Source: Nelumbo lutea (taxonomy: Eukaryota; Streptophyta; Magnoliopsida; Proteales; Nelumbonaceae). Taken from it: 64,000 bases of DNA. Position numbers and translations under genes: made by a program. Each line of letters starts with the position of its first letter. Positions within the stretch are counted from its first letter, which is position 1. The notes under the pieces are model-generated. The model worked only from the letters and a program-made list of their open reading frames with translations. It did not search any database and was not told the DNA's origin. Below, one piece after another: positions 10,843 to 21,774 of this stretch. Location of the stretch: contig JAKGHH010000002.1 of the NCBI GenBank assembly GCA_022828595.1, positions 42,192,222 to 42,256,221 on the forward strand, in the 5' to 3' direction.

Positions 10843-12315
10843 ATGGATTCTGAGATTCGAGCCCTTTTTGAGAATGACACTTGGAACTTGGTCAAAGCTC
10901 CACCTGAGACATCTCTCATAGGAAGTCGATGGGTCTATTCTGTGAAGCTAAAATTTGGTGGAAGCCTAGACAAATACAAAGCTAGGCTTGTTGCACAAGG
11001 CTACAAACAAGAATATGGGATAGACTATGAGGAGACCTTTGCTCCTGTAGCTAAAATGACTTTTGTACGACTTCTAATGGTTGTATCTATAGTCAAACAA
11101 TGAAAATCAATCAGATAGATGTCAAGAATGCTTTTCTCCATGGGGAGTTGAAAGAGACAGTCTATATGAAGCCCCCTCCAGGATATTGTATAGACCCACA
11201 ACTTGTTTGTCGTCTGAAGAAGTCACTTTATGGCCCGAAGCAAGCACCTAGAGCCTGGTTTGTGAAGTTCAGATCCATCATCATTGATGTTGGCTTTATC
11301 TAGAGTTCTTCGAATTATTCCTTACTCATCTTAAGGTAGAAGCAGGGAGTAACGATATTACTCCTTTATGTTGATGATATACTCATTACAGGGGATGACA
11401 TAAAAGGAATTGTTAGGCTACAACAATAACTCAATGAGTCCTTTAAGATGAAGGACTTGGGGCCTTTGACATATTTCTTAGGACTTGAATTGAGCAGAAA
11501 CTTTCGGGGCTACTTTGTTAATCAACAAAAGTATGCGATTGATCTTGTTAAATTGGCAAATCTTAGTGACTCTAAGATTGTGGACACCCCACTAGAACTG
11601 AACCTGAAACTCAACAAAGATGATGGTTCTCTTCTTGAAGATCCTACCCTTTATCGTTAGCTAGTGGGCAATTTAATCTATCTCACCATGACTCGGCCAG
11701 ATATATCTTATGCAGTTTAGATAGTAAGCCAGTTCATGTCTTCTCCAAGACAACCACATTTATCTGTAGTTTGTCAGATCAATTAGATATGTGCAAGGCA
11801 CCCTGTCACGCGGGATATTCTTCTCTTCCTCATCCTCCATTAATCTTATGGCCTATGCGAATGCTAATTGGGCTAGATGCCTTGATACCCGACGGTCCAC
11901 TACTGGCTGGTGTGTTTTCTTAGGCAACTCTCTCATCTCATGGAAGTGCAAGAAACAAGCTATTGTGTCCAAATCTTCCACTGAAGCTGAATACAGGGCT
12001 ATGTCTTCCATGTGTAGTGAGATCATATGGCTTCAGGCTCATCTATTTGAAATACTTTATGAGCCATCATCGTCTGTCCTTCTCTATGCAAACAATATCA
12101 GTGCAATTAAAATTGCTTCCAACCCCGTCTTCTAGGAGCACACCAAACACATAGAAGTTGATTTCCACTTCATCCGCCTTCTTAAGGGTATCATATCCCT
12201 TCCTCATGTCTCCTCCGGGCTCCAATTAGCAGACCTGTTGACTAAAGCAATGACTCGGGATCAGCATCTACTTCTTATGGACAAACCGATGCTTATTCCT
12301 AGGCATCAATTTTAG
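10843..12315 (+). pseudogene. pol: copia reverse transcriptase and RNase H, broken
   Basis: RT opens with W..V..P.....IGSRWV (about 10870-10935). [13 protein letters not shown] starts near 11110, [18 protein letters not shown] near 11200, and the active-site YVDD is at 11367-11378. RNase H includes the STTGWCVFLG segment near 11905, SKSSTEAEYRA near 11970 and a terminal HTKHIEVDFHFIR segment near 12140. Stops occur at 11101, about 11301, near 11427, 11658 and 12133. It would copy element RNA into DNA; now inactive. Confidence 0.92.
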
Positions 12316-12491
12316 AGGGAGTGTAGAGACTGTGAAATCTAGCTCCATGGATATTTTTGTACTTTTACTCTTCATTGTTGTATAACTATTGTTTGTACTC
12401 TCTTTATTTTGTACATTAAGGGCAGATTTGTCATTTTACCTTTTAATAAAAATATCTCTTAGGGTGTCAACTAACATAAGGTGTCACACCC
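12310..12491 (+). repeat. Polypurine tract and truncated 3' LTR of copia element 1
   Basis: The tract TTTTAGAGGGAG (12310-12321) directly precedes TGTAGAGAC. The LTR match stops after GGTGTCACACCC; unrelated sequence follows. Confidence 0.85.
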
Positions 12492-12649
12492 ATGCCATAA
12501 TCAATATCACAACCAATGACATTGATTTCTATACTAGAGCTTGGAGGGAGTTCTCTATGTTGAATCTGAGAAAATTTTGGGTATTGATGCATTGTTCTAA
12601 TTCCTGAATTTTTCTTTTGTTATGGAAACTACTGAGACATCTAATTGAA

Positions 12650-12835
12650 AGGTTAAGGGAGAAGATGGATCTTCATAAAGTATCCATTAATCTAGAGAAA
12701 GCATATAATAGAATCCCTTGAAAGATAATGTGGTTAGTTTTGGAAAAGAATTGAGTAGCAAATAGGTATGTGTATCTAATTAAGGACAATTATGATGGTT
12801 AAACAACCAATGTCAGACTGTTAGTACATGGTTTT
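12650..12835 (+). pseudogene. RTE-type LINE reverse transcriptase fragment
   Basis: Conceptual translation gives L.EKAYNRIP, then LVLEKN.VANRYVYLIKDNYDG, the plant RTE motif around the first catalytic Asp region, with several stops. The same motif is on the minus strand at 45427-45880. About 190 bp survive. Confidence 0.7.
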
Positions 12836-13715
12836 AAAAGGCAGTGAGGTGTATTCATTGAGACATAGTAGAGTTAAAAGGCCTTACCTCACCTTTTATG
12901 AATGGAAAAATAAAATAAAAATAAAAAATAAACTAAAATATTGAAAACATCATAATCTTTAATATTATCCAACAGTCAATAAGACTTGATTTTTTAGTTG
13001 GTTACACTCAAAAATCTCTCATAGTATCTCTCCTAGCCTTAAAAAAAATTCTATGATTTTTCTCTTACTAACTAAATATAAAAATATTAATTTGCTACTC
13101 TGTTTCAATGCACCTCATGTGAGAATAGCATCTTCATTCTTATGTTCAATGGCATGTGACAATTGGACCCGCCATGATAGTTATGATTTCTTTAAATAAA
13201 AAAATAAAAGTAAATATAATAGAAATTTATTAAAACAGTAAAAATAAAAGTTCAAACTCCTTATCCACTCTTACAGTCTTACATACAAGCCATTTAGTTC
13301 CAATAAAGAAGTTTGAATATGATGAAAAATATTCATTTAAAAATTATAAATTAGTTTATAATTAAAAGAAAAGACTAGGATATATGTAAATCAAGAAAAA
13401 TATTATTTTAACTAGGTACAAAAGTTTATAAATATAAAACAAAATACAACATAAAGTTTAAAAAATGTCATCTGTAAATATAAAAGTAATAAAAAAGTAA
13501 ATATATAAATCAACGATGTACATAAATGAATATACTAGGAAGGATTTGAATTAAGTTTATGGGTTATTTTATTTAGGTAAAGAAGGTTACAAGCATGAAA
13601 AATAAAAAAGTAAAATTTCAAAAATTTAGGATTCATATTAAAAAGAATATATGTAATAACAAACAAAACATTTAGTTTGATTTAAAAAGAAATGTGGTGT
13701 ACTAACATACATAAA
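12836..13715. other. AT-rich, no gene seen
   Basis: Very A/T-rich DNA dominated by A and TA runs. I see no coding or element signature. Confidence 0.5.
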
Positions 13716-13729
13716 AAATTATAGCCTTA

Positions 13730-14320
13730 TACTCAGGGTCCCTCAGGCATAGGGGGTTAATTAGGGATGAGGAAGGAAACATTATAGCCTTATACTTCGG
13801 GCCTGTTGAACAGGGCGATGTGGCAATAGCAAAACAGTTAGCTGCAGCATACGGGGTCAAGAAGGCAAAGGAGTTGGACATTGATAGGCTAGTCATTGAG
13901 GTTGATTCGAGAAGTATTGTGAAATGGATGAATAAAGGGGAGGGGGTGACATGGCACCTGAGGAATGATTTCAGGCGATTTAAATTGTTATCAAAGGACA
14001 TAGCAATCAAAGTTCAGTGGGTGAGAAGCACTACCAATAGATTGGCAGATGGTCTAGCTAAGTAAGGGGTACAAAGAACTCAATTAGATTGGGCTCAATT
14101 GTAATATCTTGGTTGAGTCAGCTTTCTATAGCTGTGTTTTTTCTTTTTTCACAACCTCTTGTTCATGCCTGCTTTTTATTAATGAAATCAATTCTACGTT
14201 GCTGATAAAAAAAGTTAATGAAATCAATTATGCCTCTTGGATCTTGTTGGAATACTCCACCCTGTTGTACTCTCCTTAATTTTAACTAATGAAAAATGAA
14301 ATTCCTTGCTAATAAAAAAA
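13730..14320 (+). pseudogene. 3' end of an L1-type LINE: RNase H domain and tail
   Basis: The reading GLIRDEEGNIIALYFGP continues into 13820-14065 (AIAKQLAAAYG, then VIEVDSRSIVKWMN, then RLADGLAK stop). This is the RNase H fold that ends plant L1 ORF2. The short tail carries two GCTGATAAAAAA-like ends (about 14198 and 14308), possibly from alternative termination or a second fragment. A 20-bp piece (ATTATAGCCTTATACT) is repeated at about 13718 and 13781. The element is strongly 5' truncated. Confidence 0.8.
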
Positions 14321-14369
14321 ATGCATACAAAATTATAATAAGTATATAGCCTAGATAAAGGAGGAAGGT

Positions 14370-14455
14370 TGTGTTAAGTTGGCATAGATCCTAATTGTCA
14401 ATTCATGCAGCCAACCCCATATAATTGGGACGAGGCTTAGATGTCAATGGTAATA
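14370..14455 (+). mobile_element. RTE LINE 3' end fragment
   Basis: CAGCCAACCCCATATAATTG followed by GGGACGAGGCTTAGATG matches, in reverse, the CCAAGCCTTATCCCAACTA end seen at 44778. It is a short remnant beside the copia LTR. Confidence 0.55.
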
Positions 14456-14459
14456 AGTT

Positions 14460-14678
14460 TGTTTTCATTTAGAATCTCTAAAAGAAAAGGAAAAATGAGA
14501 AGAGAAGAAAGAGGGAGAGAGGGGAATGTTTGGGGAGACAAAGGACGTTGGGCTGGTGGCACCCCCTTTCTTATTTATAGGTATGTGACAGCTTGACAAT
14601 AAAAAGAAGAGAGAAATTACATCAACACCCTTATGGCATAGTTTAACAAATTAAGAATAGAAAAATAATGCACTAACA
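14460..14678 (-). repeat. 3' LTR of copia element 2, with adjacent polypurine tract
   Basis: It runs from TGTTTTCATTT to ACTAACA and matches 21554-21774. Next to it on the inside is AGTCCCCCTCAAGTTG, the complement of a purine-rich priming tract. Confidence 0.88.
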
Positions 14679-14688
14679 ATAGTCCCCC

Positions 14689-15012
14689 TCAAGTTGGGCT
14701 GTATATATCAATCATGCCCAACTTGTCACATAGTTCATTATGCCACAAACATTGAAGTCCCTTAGTAAGTACCTCAGCTAGTTGTTCCTCTAAACTAACA
14801 TAAGGAGCACACATCTCATCCTTTTCAACCTTTTCCCTTATAAAATGTTTATCCACCTCAATATGTTTCATCTTGTCATGAAGTACAGGATTAGATGCAA
14901 TATTTATGGTTGCCTTGTTGTTGCAATAAAGAGACATTGGGTTGTTAACGTCAAACCTCAATTCCCCCAACAAGTTCTTAATCCAAAGTACTTCTACACT
15001 CCCATGTGCCAT
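14689..15012 (-). pseudogene. pol: RNase H end of copia element 2
   Basis: Open for 107 codons on the minus strand. It reads LYCNNKATINIASNP, then HIEVDKHFIREK and LTKGL, the typical copia RNase H C-terminus. Upstream frame is lost. Confidence 0.88.
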
Positions 15013-15128
15013 AACCTATATTTTTCTTCAGCAATCGACCTCTGCATCTTGCTCCTCCAAGTCACAAGGTTTCCACCTATAAAGGTGTAATACCCATTGG
15101 TAGATTTTCTATCATCTAGAACACCTAC

Positions 15129-16170
15129 CTAGTCTACATCTGTATAAGCTTCCACTTTCAGGTGACCATGTTTTTTAAACAACAATCCAGCCCTTGGAAA
15201 TTTCTTTAAGTACCTGAGGACCCTCATAGCATAGGCAATATCAGGACGTTTCATTGACAAGTTCAATAGTCTTCCCACCAACCTCTGAAATTGTTTCACA
15301 TCCTTTAAAGGTTCACCATCACAATCACCCAATCTATGGTTCACATCAATGGGGGTATCAATTGGATTTGCAACTAGCTTACTTGTGGCCTAAAAGAGAT
15401 TTAGGATGTATTTCTTTTAAGAAATGAATATACCCTTTTGAAAACAGGCAACCTCGATTCTAAGGAAATATTGTAGGGGTCCTAAATCCTTCACTTAAAA
15501 TTGGTGTGGCAAAAAATTCCTTCAAATTTTTTTATCTCAGAGCTCTAGTCACTAGTGATGATAATGTTATCTACATAAACTAACAACACTGCCACCTTTC
15601 CTTGACTTCTCTATGGGATTTTTTCAATCCATACAAAGATTTCTTCAATTTACATGCTTTGTCCTAGTTGCCTTTGGCATGGAACCTAGGTGGCTGAACC
15701 ATATACACTTCTTCCTCTAGGTCACCATTTAGGAAGTCATTTTTAATATTAAGCTAATGTAATTCCCAGTCAAAATTAAAAGCTAGATTTATAAAGATAG
15801 AAGAACACAAATAGAATTTATCTTTGCTACTGAAGCAAAAGTATCCACATAATCAATGCCATATACCTGAGTATAGCCTTCTGCCACCAACCTTGTTTTA
15901 TACCTTTCCACTGTTCCATCCGCCTTATGCTTCACTAAGAACACCATTTACACCCCATTGGTTCTTTCCCCTTTGAAAGATCCACCAACTCCCAAGGCCT
16001 TTGTAACACTTTTGGGGATGGAAATATTGTTAATGGCAAACAAGAAGGCATGGCAAGTGGAGAAAACATGATCATAAGACACATAGTAGGTGATGGGGTG
16101 TTTAGTAGTGCATGACCTAACATCGTTTCTATGAAATAGGGATGTCAAGATCATTCACATGATTATTAGA
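15129..16170 (-). pseudogene. pol: Reverse transcriptase part of copia element 2
   Basis: Minus-strand pieces read FQRLVGRLLNLSMKRPDIAYAM (15129-15344), then degraded RT between about 15400 and 15950 and an N-terminal RT part near 15935-16154 (KALG followed by a lost frame). Broken by frameshifts, and its upstream side is cut by the nested copia. Confidence 0.75.
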
Positions 16171-18677
16171 TGTGAGTTTGTCCTTCAAATCTGATATAAA
16201 ACTAATAAAAGAAATAAGGAAAAGTGAGAGAGAGAGAAAGGTTACAGCAGAATAGAAGATGGAGGAGAAGAAGAGAAAGAAAAAGAGAGTTCGATGGTTC
16301 TCCATCTCCCTTCACTAATCGTTTATTAAACTTAATTAATCATGTTAATTACAAGTCTGCCCTTTAAGTGGGCGGCCAGCAAAGCAATAACTTAAAAGAA
16401 CTTAAAAAGAGGTTAACAGGCCCATTAAGAAAAGGCCCATTAACACATAAAACAAATATAAACATTACTTAAACATAAAATAAATATTAGAGCCCATTAG
16501 GCCTAGTCTCTCTACACTCCCCCTCAAGCTGAGCATAGATGTCAATCATGCACAACTTGCTTATATAGTGTTTCAACTTTCCTTTTGGAATACTTTTGGT
16601 CAAAACATCACCCAAGTGCTCTTTTGAAGCAATAAATGGCAAGCAGACTTCCCCTAAAGCAACTTTCTCCCTTATGAAATGTCTATCAACCTCTATATTC
16701 TTAGTTTTGTCATGCTGAATAGGATTATGTGCAATGTTGATAGTTGCCTGGTTGTCACAATAGAGCATCATTGGCTTTCCATAGTCAGTACCCAACTCTC
16801 CCAAAAGTGATCTCAACCACAATAATACTGACACTCCATGTGCCATTGCCCTATGCTCTGCTTCAGCTGAGGATCTGGAAACTACAAACTGTTTCTTACT
16901 TCTCCATGAGACAATGTTCCTTGCCACCAAAGCACAATATCCTGAGGTGGATCTCCTATCATCAATACATCTGGCCTATTCAGCACCAGTGTATGCCTCT
17001 AGTTTCATGTGTCCATGCTTGGCAAACAGATTACCTTTCCCTGGAGTGCCTTTTAAGTAGCACAAAACTCTTTCTGCAGCTGCTAAATGTGTATATCTGG
17101 GAGAATGCATAAACCGACCAGTAACACTTCATAGGAAATGTAGACGAATCGTGTAGAGATAATAACAACTTCCTGAGCAGTCTCTAGAACATTCCCCTAT
17201 CAGTCAACAGTTCACCATCAGTAGCAGAAAGGTTATTGTTTAGGTCTATAGGGGTAGAAGTTGGTTTAGCACCAAGTTTACCAATCTCTGAAAAGAGATC
17301 AAGAACATACTTGCATTGAGAAATGAAGATACTATCCTTAGATCTAGTAACTTCAATTCCCAAGAAGTATCTGAGATCCCCCAAATCTTTTATCTCAAAT
17401 TCAGTGTTAAGAAATCTTTTGAGCTTAATCACTTCTTGAGTGTCATTACCCGTAACCACAATGTCATCAACATAAACAATTAGAAAAGTCACCAAAGAGT
17501 TGCTTCTCTTCACAAACAAAATATAGTCAAGTTGAGTCTGCGTATAACCAAAAGAAACAAGGGCAGCTCTGAATCTCTCAAACCAAGCTCTAGGGGACTA
17601 TTTGAGACTATAAAGAGATTTCTTCAATTTACACACCTTCCCTTGCATTTCCTTTCCATACACCCCTAGATGTAAAGACATGGGTCTCCATTCAAGAAGG
17701 CATTTTTAACATCAAATTGCTGAAGGGGCCAATCAAAAGTAGAAGCTAGAGACAACAAAACTCGAACTGAAGTCATTTTAGTCACTGGAGCAAAAGTCTC
17801 AAGGTAATCAATACCATACATCCGAGTGTAACCCTTAGCAATCAATTGAGCCTTAAACTTCTAAATAGTGCCATCAAAATGATATTTGATAGTGAATACC
17901 CATTTACAATCCACCAGTTCCTTCCCTTCAGGCAAGTCCACAATATCTCAGGTATGGTTCTTATGCAAAGCATCTAACTCAGTCATCATAGCATCCCTCC
18001 ATTCAGGTTTGGACAAGGCTTCTGGTACAGACCTTGGAATCACATGGGTAGAAACAAAGGCAAGAAAAGAATAATAGGCAAGGGATCAAAATACACCTCC
18101 TAAGCCCTGAGTGCTACACCCAATCCTTCTACTTAACCTTTAACTTGAAATCTCTCTAGTCGGCTAGGGTATTGGGCAAAAAAAATATAGCTTCAATTCT
18201 TGGCAATTTTCAACCAGATTCTAACTCTCCAAGCCCTCTACCAACTAGGCAAATAGTCCTCTGACTGATCAGCAACTTATCTCTCCATACACTCTTCTAA
18301 TTGAAGGGGGGAAAAAAAGAAAAAGAAAAGTGGAGGAAGAACTGCTCTGATACCAAGATGTGAGTCTGTCCTTAAAATCTGATATAAAACTGATAAAAGA
18401 AATAAGGAAAAGTGAGAAAGAAAGAAATATTACAGCAAAATAGAAGATGGAGAAGAAGAAGAGAGTTCGATGGTTCTCTCTCTCCCTTCACTAATCTTTT
18501 GTTAAATTTAATAACTCATGCTAATTACATGTCTGCCCTTTAAGTGGGCGACCAGCAAAGCAGAAACTTAGAAGAACTTAAAAAAGAGGTTATCAGGCCC
18601 ATTAACACATAAAACAGATATAACATTACTTAAACATAAAAGAAATGTTAGGGTCCATTCGATCCAGTCTCTCTACA
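16171..18677 (-). mobile_element. Nested copia, internally deleted, minus strand
   Basis: LTRs at 16171-16516 and 18359-18677 both start TGTGAGT and end CTCTACA on the + strand. The primer site (complement of TGGTATCAGAGC) is at 18344-18355 and a CTCCCCCTCAAG polypurine complement at 16517. Only about 1.8 kb of interior remains, holding RT and RNase H; gag, protease and integrase are missing. Outer flanks TTAGA and TTATC are only a weak target duplication. It could have moved only with proteins supplied by a full-length relative. The deleted copia at 30992-32648 has a similar layout. Confidence 0.9.
16487..18060 (-). pseudogene. pol: RT and RNase H of the nested copia
   Basis: Read on the minus strand from about 18060: WRDAMM.ELDAL, GKELVDCKWVFTIKY, ETFAPVTKMTSVRVLLS, QFDVKNAFLNGD, then 17184-17519 with the active-site YVDDIVVTGND and DLRYFLGIEV, then RNase H 16487-16930 (SWRSKKQFVVSRSSAEAEHR, LYCDNQATINIAHNP, VDRHFIREKV). 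Stops near 17600 and 17860 break it. RT is close in wording to the plus-strand copia at 31393. Confidence 0.88.
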
Positions 18678-18682
18678 TTATC

Positions 18683-19620
18683 AATAGAAATAAGAGCATA
18701 AGAGTGAACGGTAATGAGAGTACCTGGTTGAGGGATTACCTTCTAGGAGTCTAAATCTAGGAGCTCTACATCCTTAGAACTCTATTGATCTCTACAACGC
18801 TTACGCAGTAAGACACAAAAAGATGCAAGATCTACAATGGAAGGAAGATGAACCTACCAAACTTGTTTCTCCTCCGCACAACTCTCCCCCTAAGGAGAAT
18901 CAAAGTAAAAAAGCTCAGACTCAAAGAAGGAAACATCCATTGAAACAAATGACTGACACCCAAAGACTCTCATAGGAATGCAGAGAAAGGGAGACTAAGG
19001 GAATAGGAGTTAATGAGGAGCATTGTAGTTCGGCACTCTAGAGGGATTAAGGATGATTACATAAGCAACAACAAGCATAACATCCATCCAAAAATGTTTT
19101 GGTACATTAATGTGTAACATCATGCCATGAGCTACTTCAAGGAAATGTTGGTTCTTTCTTTCTGCAACACCCTTTTGTTGTGGTGTCTTTGCACAAGTGC
19201 TAACAATGAAGGGATCCATGGGATGCAAAAAATTAATTTAGGTCACCATGGAAATATTCTTTTGCATTACTTGACTAGAATATCTAATCCTCCACGTGAA
19301 ACTGTGTAAGCACCATATATTGAAATTCTTTTCAATTTTTGGAACCTCATCTCTAGTTTGCATAGGAAATATCCATGTGAAGAGGAATTTTTTTTTTCAT
19401 TAGATAATGTGAAGCAAGAAAAATCACCAATCAAACCAATAAAGTATTTGTAGCCACCCTCAAAGGGTATAGTAGTAGGTCCCCAAACATTTGAATATAC
19501 ATTATGGAAGGGAAAATCTAATCTTTTATTATTTGAAGAAAATGTATTTTTACAATGTTTACTAAATCGACTTGTTTGACATTGAAAGTTGGACACTGAA
19601 CAAGACTTAAACAAACTAGG
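18683..19620 (-). pseudogene. pol: Integrase of copia element 2
   Basis: The minus frame at 19267-19614 has C.V..FQCQTSRFSKHCKNTF and GGYKYFIGLIGDFSCFT, an integrase core with the catalytic Asp region altered. The frame at 19010-19228 has TPQQKGVAERKNQHFLEVA, the conserved stretch with the last catalytic Glu, then NVPKHFW. Frameshifts separate the parts. The nested copia separates it from RT. Confidence 0.85.
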
Positions 19621-19795
19621 AAAAAATGCTTTAGCAACTCAAAAGAGACATGACCTAAGCAATTATGCCACAAAACACTTGACTCAACTAACTACTTAAA
19701 CTCGATGCAAATGTCGAGATAGCGGCTTTATTTTCAAGAATATAATGACCATCCACCATGCTTCCTCTACCAATCGTCTTCCTAGAGGTTAGGGC

Positions 19796-21006
19796 CTAAA
19801 TGACACAAGAATGAGGGAAGAAAGTTACACTACAATTTAAAGAGTGAGTTATATTGCTAATGGAAAGCAAGTTAAGAGGAATTTTAGGAACATGTAACAC
19901 ATCAGAAAGGTCTAGGCCATGGGGAAGGGATATTGATCCCTGACTTGCAATGGAACAAAATGAACCATCTGTAAGTCTCACTTTATCTCTCCCAAACAAG
20001 AGGCTATAAGACTGAAATAAATTTGACTTACCAATCATGTGATTGGAGGCCCCTAAGTCAATAATCCAGGGAGAGTCAGGAGCATGAGTGGATAGATGGA
20101 AAGTAGTGGTTGCATTACCTACTATAAAATTCTAGAGTGGTACTAGTAGCTACACTCCCAGACTAACAATCATTAGCATCCAAATTTGTTGCATTGTACT
20201 TCTTCTATCCTTGCCACTTATTCAGTTCCTGGTTCTTGCTTGCCCACTTGGGCTTTCCAACAAGAACCCAACAAGTTTCCCGCGTGTGTTTGGGGCAACG
20301 GCAATGGGTACACCACAGTTTGTCCCTATCCTCACTCTTCTTATAACCACCTTTCTTTATACCATTGTTATTACCCCTTGCTACTAAAACAATCTATTGC
20401 TCCCCCTCAATTGTAACCATCACACTTCGTCTACTTTCCTCAAATTGCATAAACGCATATACTTCTTGGACTAAAGGAAGGCCACTACTACACAAAATTT
20501 GAATATGAAAAGGCTCATACACAGGATTTAAGCCTAGCAAGAAAGTAAAAATTCGTTATTGGGAAACTAACTTTATGTATGCCTTTGCATCATCATCATT
20601 CTTCCATTCAATAGTTTGGTAGTGGTCCAACTCCTTCCACACCAAGGTGAGGGCTGAATAGTAAGCAGACAAGCTACAACCACCCTGCTTATAGGTGGAG
20701 GATTCAGCTTGTAAGTCATAAATCTTAGCATAATGTCTTTGCCCTAAATAGGTTGATTTTGCCTCTCCCAAGTCTCACTTGTTGTATCAGCCCACATGAC
20801 TTCCTCACCTCTGGTTCCATAGCAACAAGGAGACAGGACACAACCATACTATTCTCATGGTCCCATCTATCATGTTTAGCAGCCCCTAACTTGGATTCTT
20901 TCACTTTACCATTGATGTAACCAGCTTTCCCCCTGGTTGTAACATAGAGTTTTACACCCTTAGACCATTCCAGATAGTTCAGTTCATTCAAATGAGTGAT
21001 AGGCAT
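19796..21006 (-). pseudogene. gag: gag and protease of copia element 2
   Basis: gag begins at 21006 (MPITHLNELNYLEWSKGVKL) and continues in 20556-20771. One zinc knuckle, CTHCRCPKHTRETC, falls near 20290-20335. The protease motif reads WIIDLGASNHM near 20040-20065, with Leu in place of the usual Ser after the catalytic Asp. It continues to LLSISNIT near 19850. Several frameshifts. Confidence 0.82.
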
Positions 21007-21553
21007 AGGAAACCCATGCTGTCAATCTCCATACTAGAAGTTCCTTGAGAAGAACTAACTCTGGATGAAGCTGAATCATCAGTTCTCATTACAGTGATCA
21101 CCTGTACTAACAAACACAGAGGAAAAAACACAGACCTGATTGTTCTACCAACACCCGATCAAGAATTGAAGTTTGAAACCCAGTCAATCCCAGAGAACTG
21201 TTGTAACTTTGAATACACTAACTACACAGCCCCAACACAACAGTCTTTAATCACTACCAAGCAACAGAGCTCATGTGGTAAAGAGGTACAGAAAATACTT
21301 GCTGAAATAGTACGCTATGATCCACAACTGCACATAACCAGGCACACACCTCAAGGAAAACCTTCCTCACAGCATCGGCTGTCACAGAGATCCACTGAAC
21401 TTGGTACTACGACCAAGGAAAAAAAGAAAAAACGAGGGCACAGGAATGTAATCAGTCCGATTAAGGTTTTCTCTCAAAGTCCAAAAGGAAAAGGTTCCAA
21501 GAGGAAAACTCGACGTACAGTCTTCTGCTGCCCAGATCACTGCTCTGATACCA

Positions 21554-21774
21554 TGTTTTCACGTAAAATCTGTAAAAGAGAAGGGGAAAATGAGAAGTCA
21601 AGAAAGAGGGAGAGAGAGGAGAATGCTTGGGGAGCCAAAGGAATTTGGGCTGGTGGTGCCCCTTTTCTTATTTATAGATACATGACAGCTTGGCAATAAA
21701 AAGAAGATTGAAATTACATCAATACCCCTACCTCATAGTCTAACAATAAAAATAGAAAAATAATGCCATTAACA
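21554..21774 (-). repeat. 5' LTR of copia element 2, with primer site at 21542-21553
   Basis: The complement of TGGTATCAGAGC lies at 21542-21553 and touches the LTR start (TGTTTTCACG on the + strand). The LTR ends ATTAACA. Confidence 0.9.

Larger units (their letters stand above)
7001..12491 (+). mobile_element. Ty1/copia element 1, nearly complete but dead
   Basis: A copia retrotransposon in the order LTR, primer site, gag, protease, integrase, RT, RNase H, polypurine tract, LTR. The 5' LTR is 7001-7228. The 3' LTR starts at 12322 and matches only up to GGTGTCACACCC (about 12491), so its last ~57 bp and the outer target duplication are gone. The LTRs differ by roughly a tenth by eye, an old insertion. 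Stops and frameshifts break every reading frame, and a 434-bp hAT-type MITE interrupts the integrase. It may lie inside the last intron of the response regulator. Confidence 0.95.
14460..21774 (-). mobile_element. Ty1/copia element 2, minus strand, split by a second copia
   Basis: LTRs lie at 14460-14678 and 21554-21774. Subtracting the nested element (16171-18677) leaves about 4.8 kb, a normal copia size. Read on the minus strand from the right, the order is LTR, primer site, gag, protease, integrase, [nested element], RT, RNase H, polypurine tract, LTR. All frames carry stops or frameshifts. No matching 5-bp target duplication is visible (AAGTT versus ACAAC), so one end may have been rearranged. 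Confidence 0.92.

Noticed and set aside
16744..17112. 122-codon plus-strand frame
   Set aside because: Antisense to the nested copia RNase H and downstream pol.
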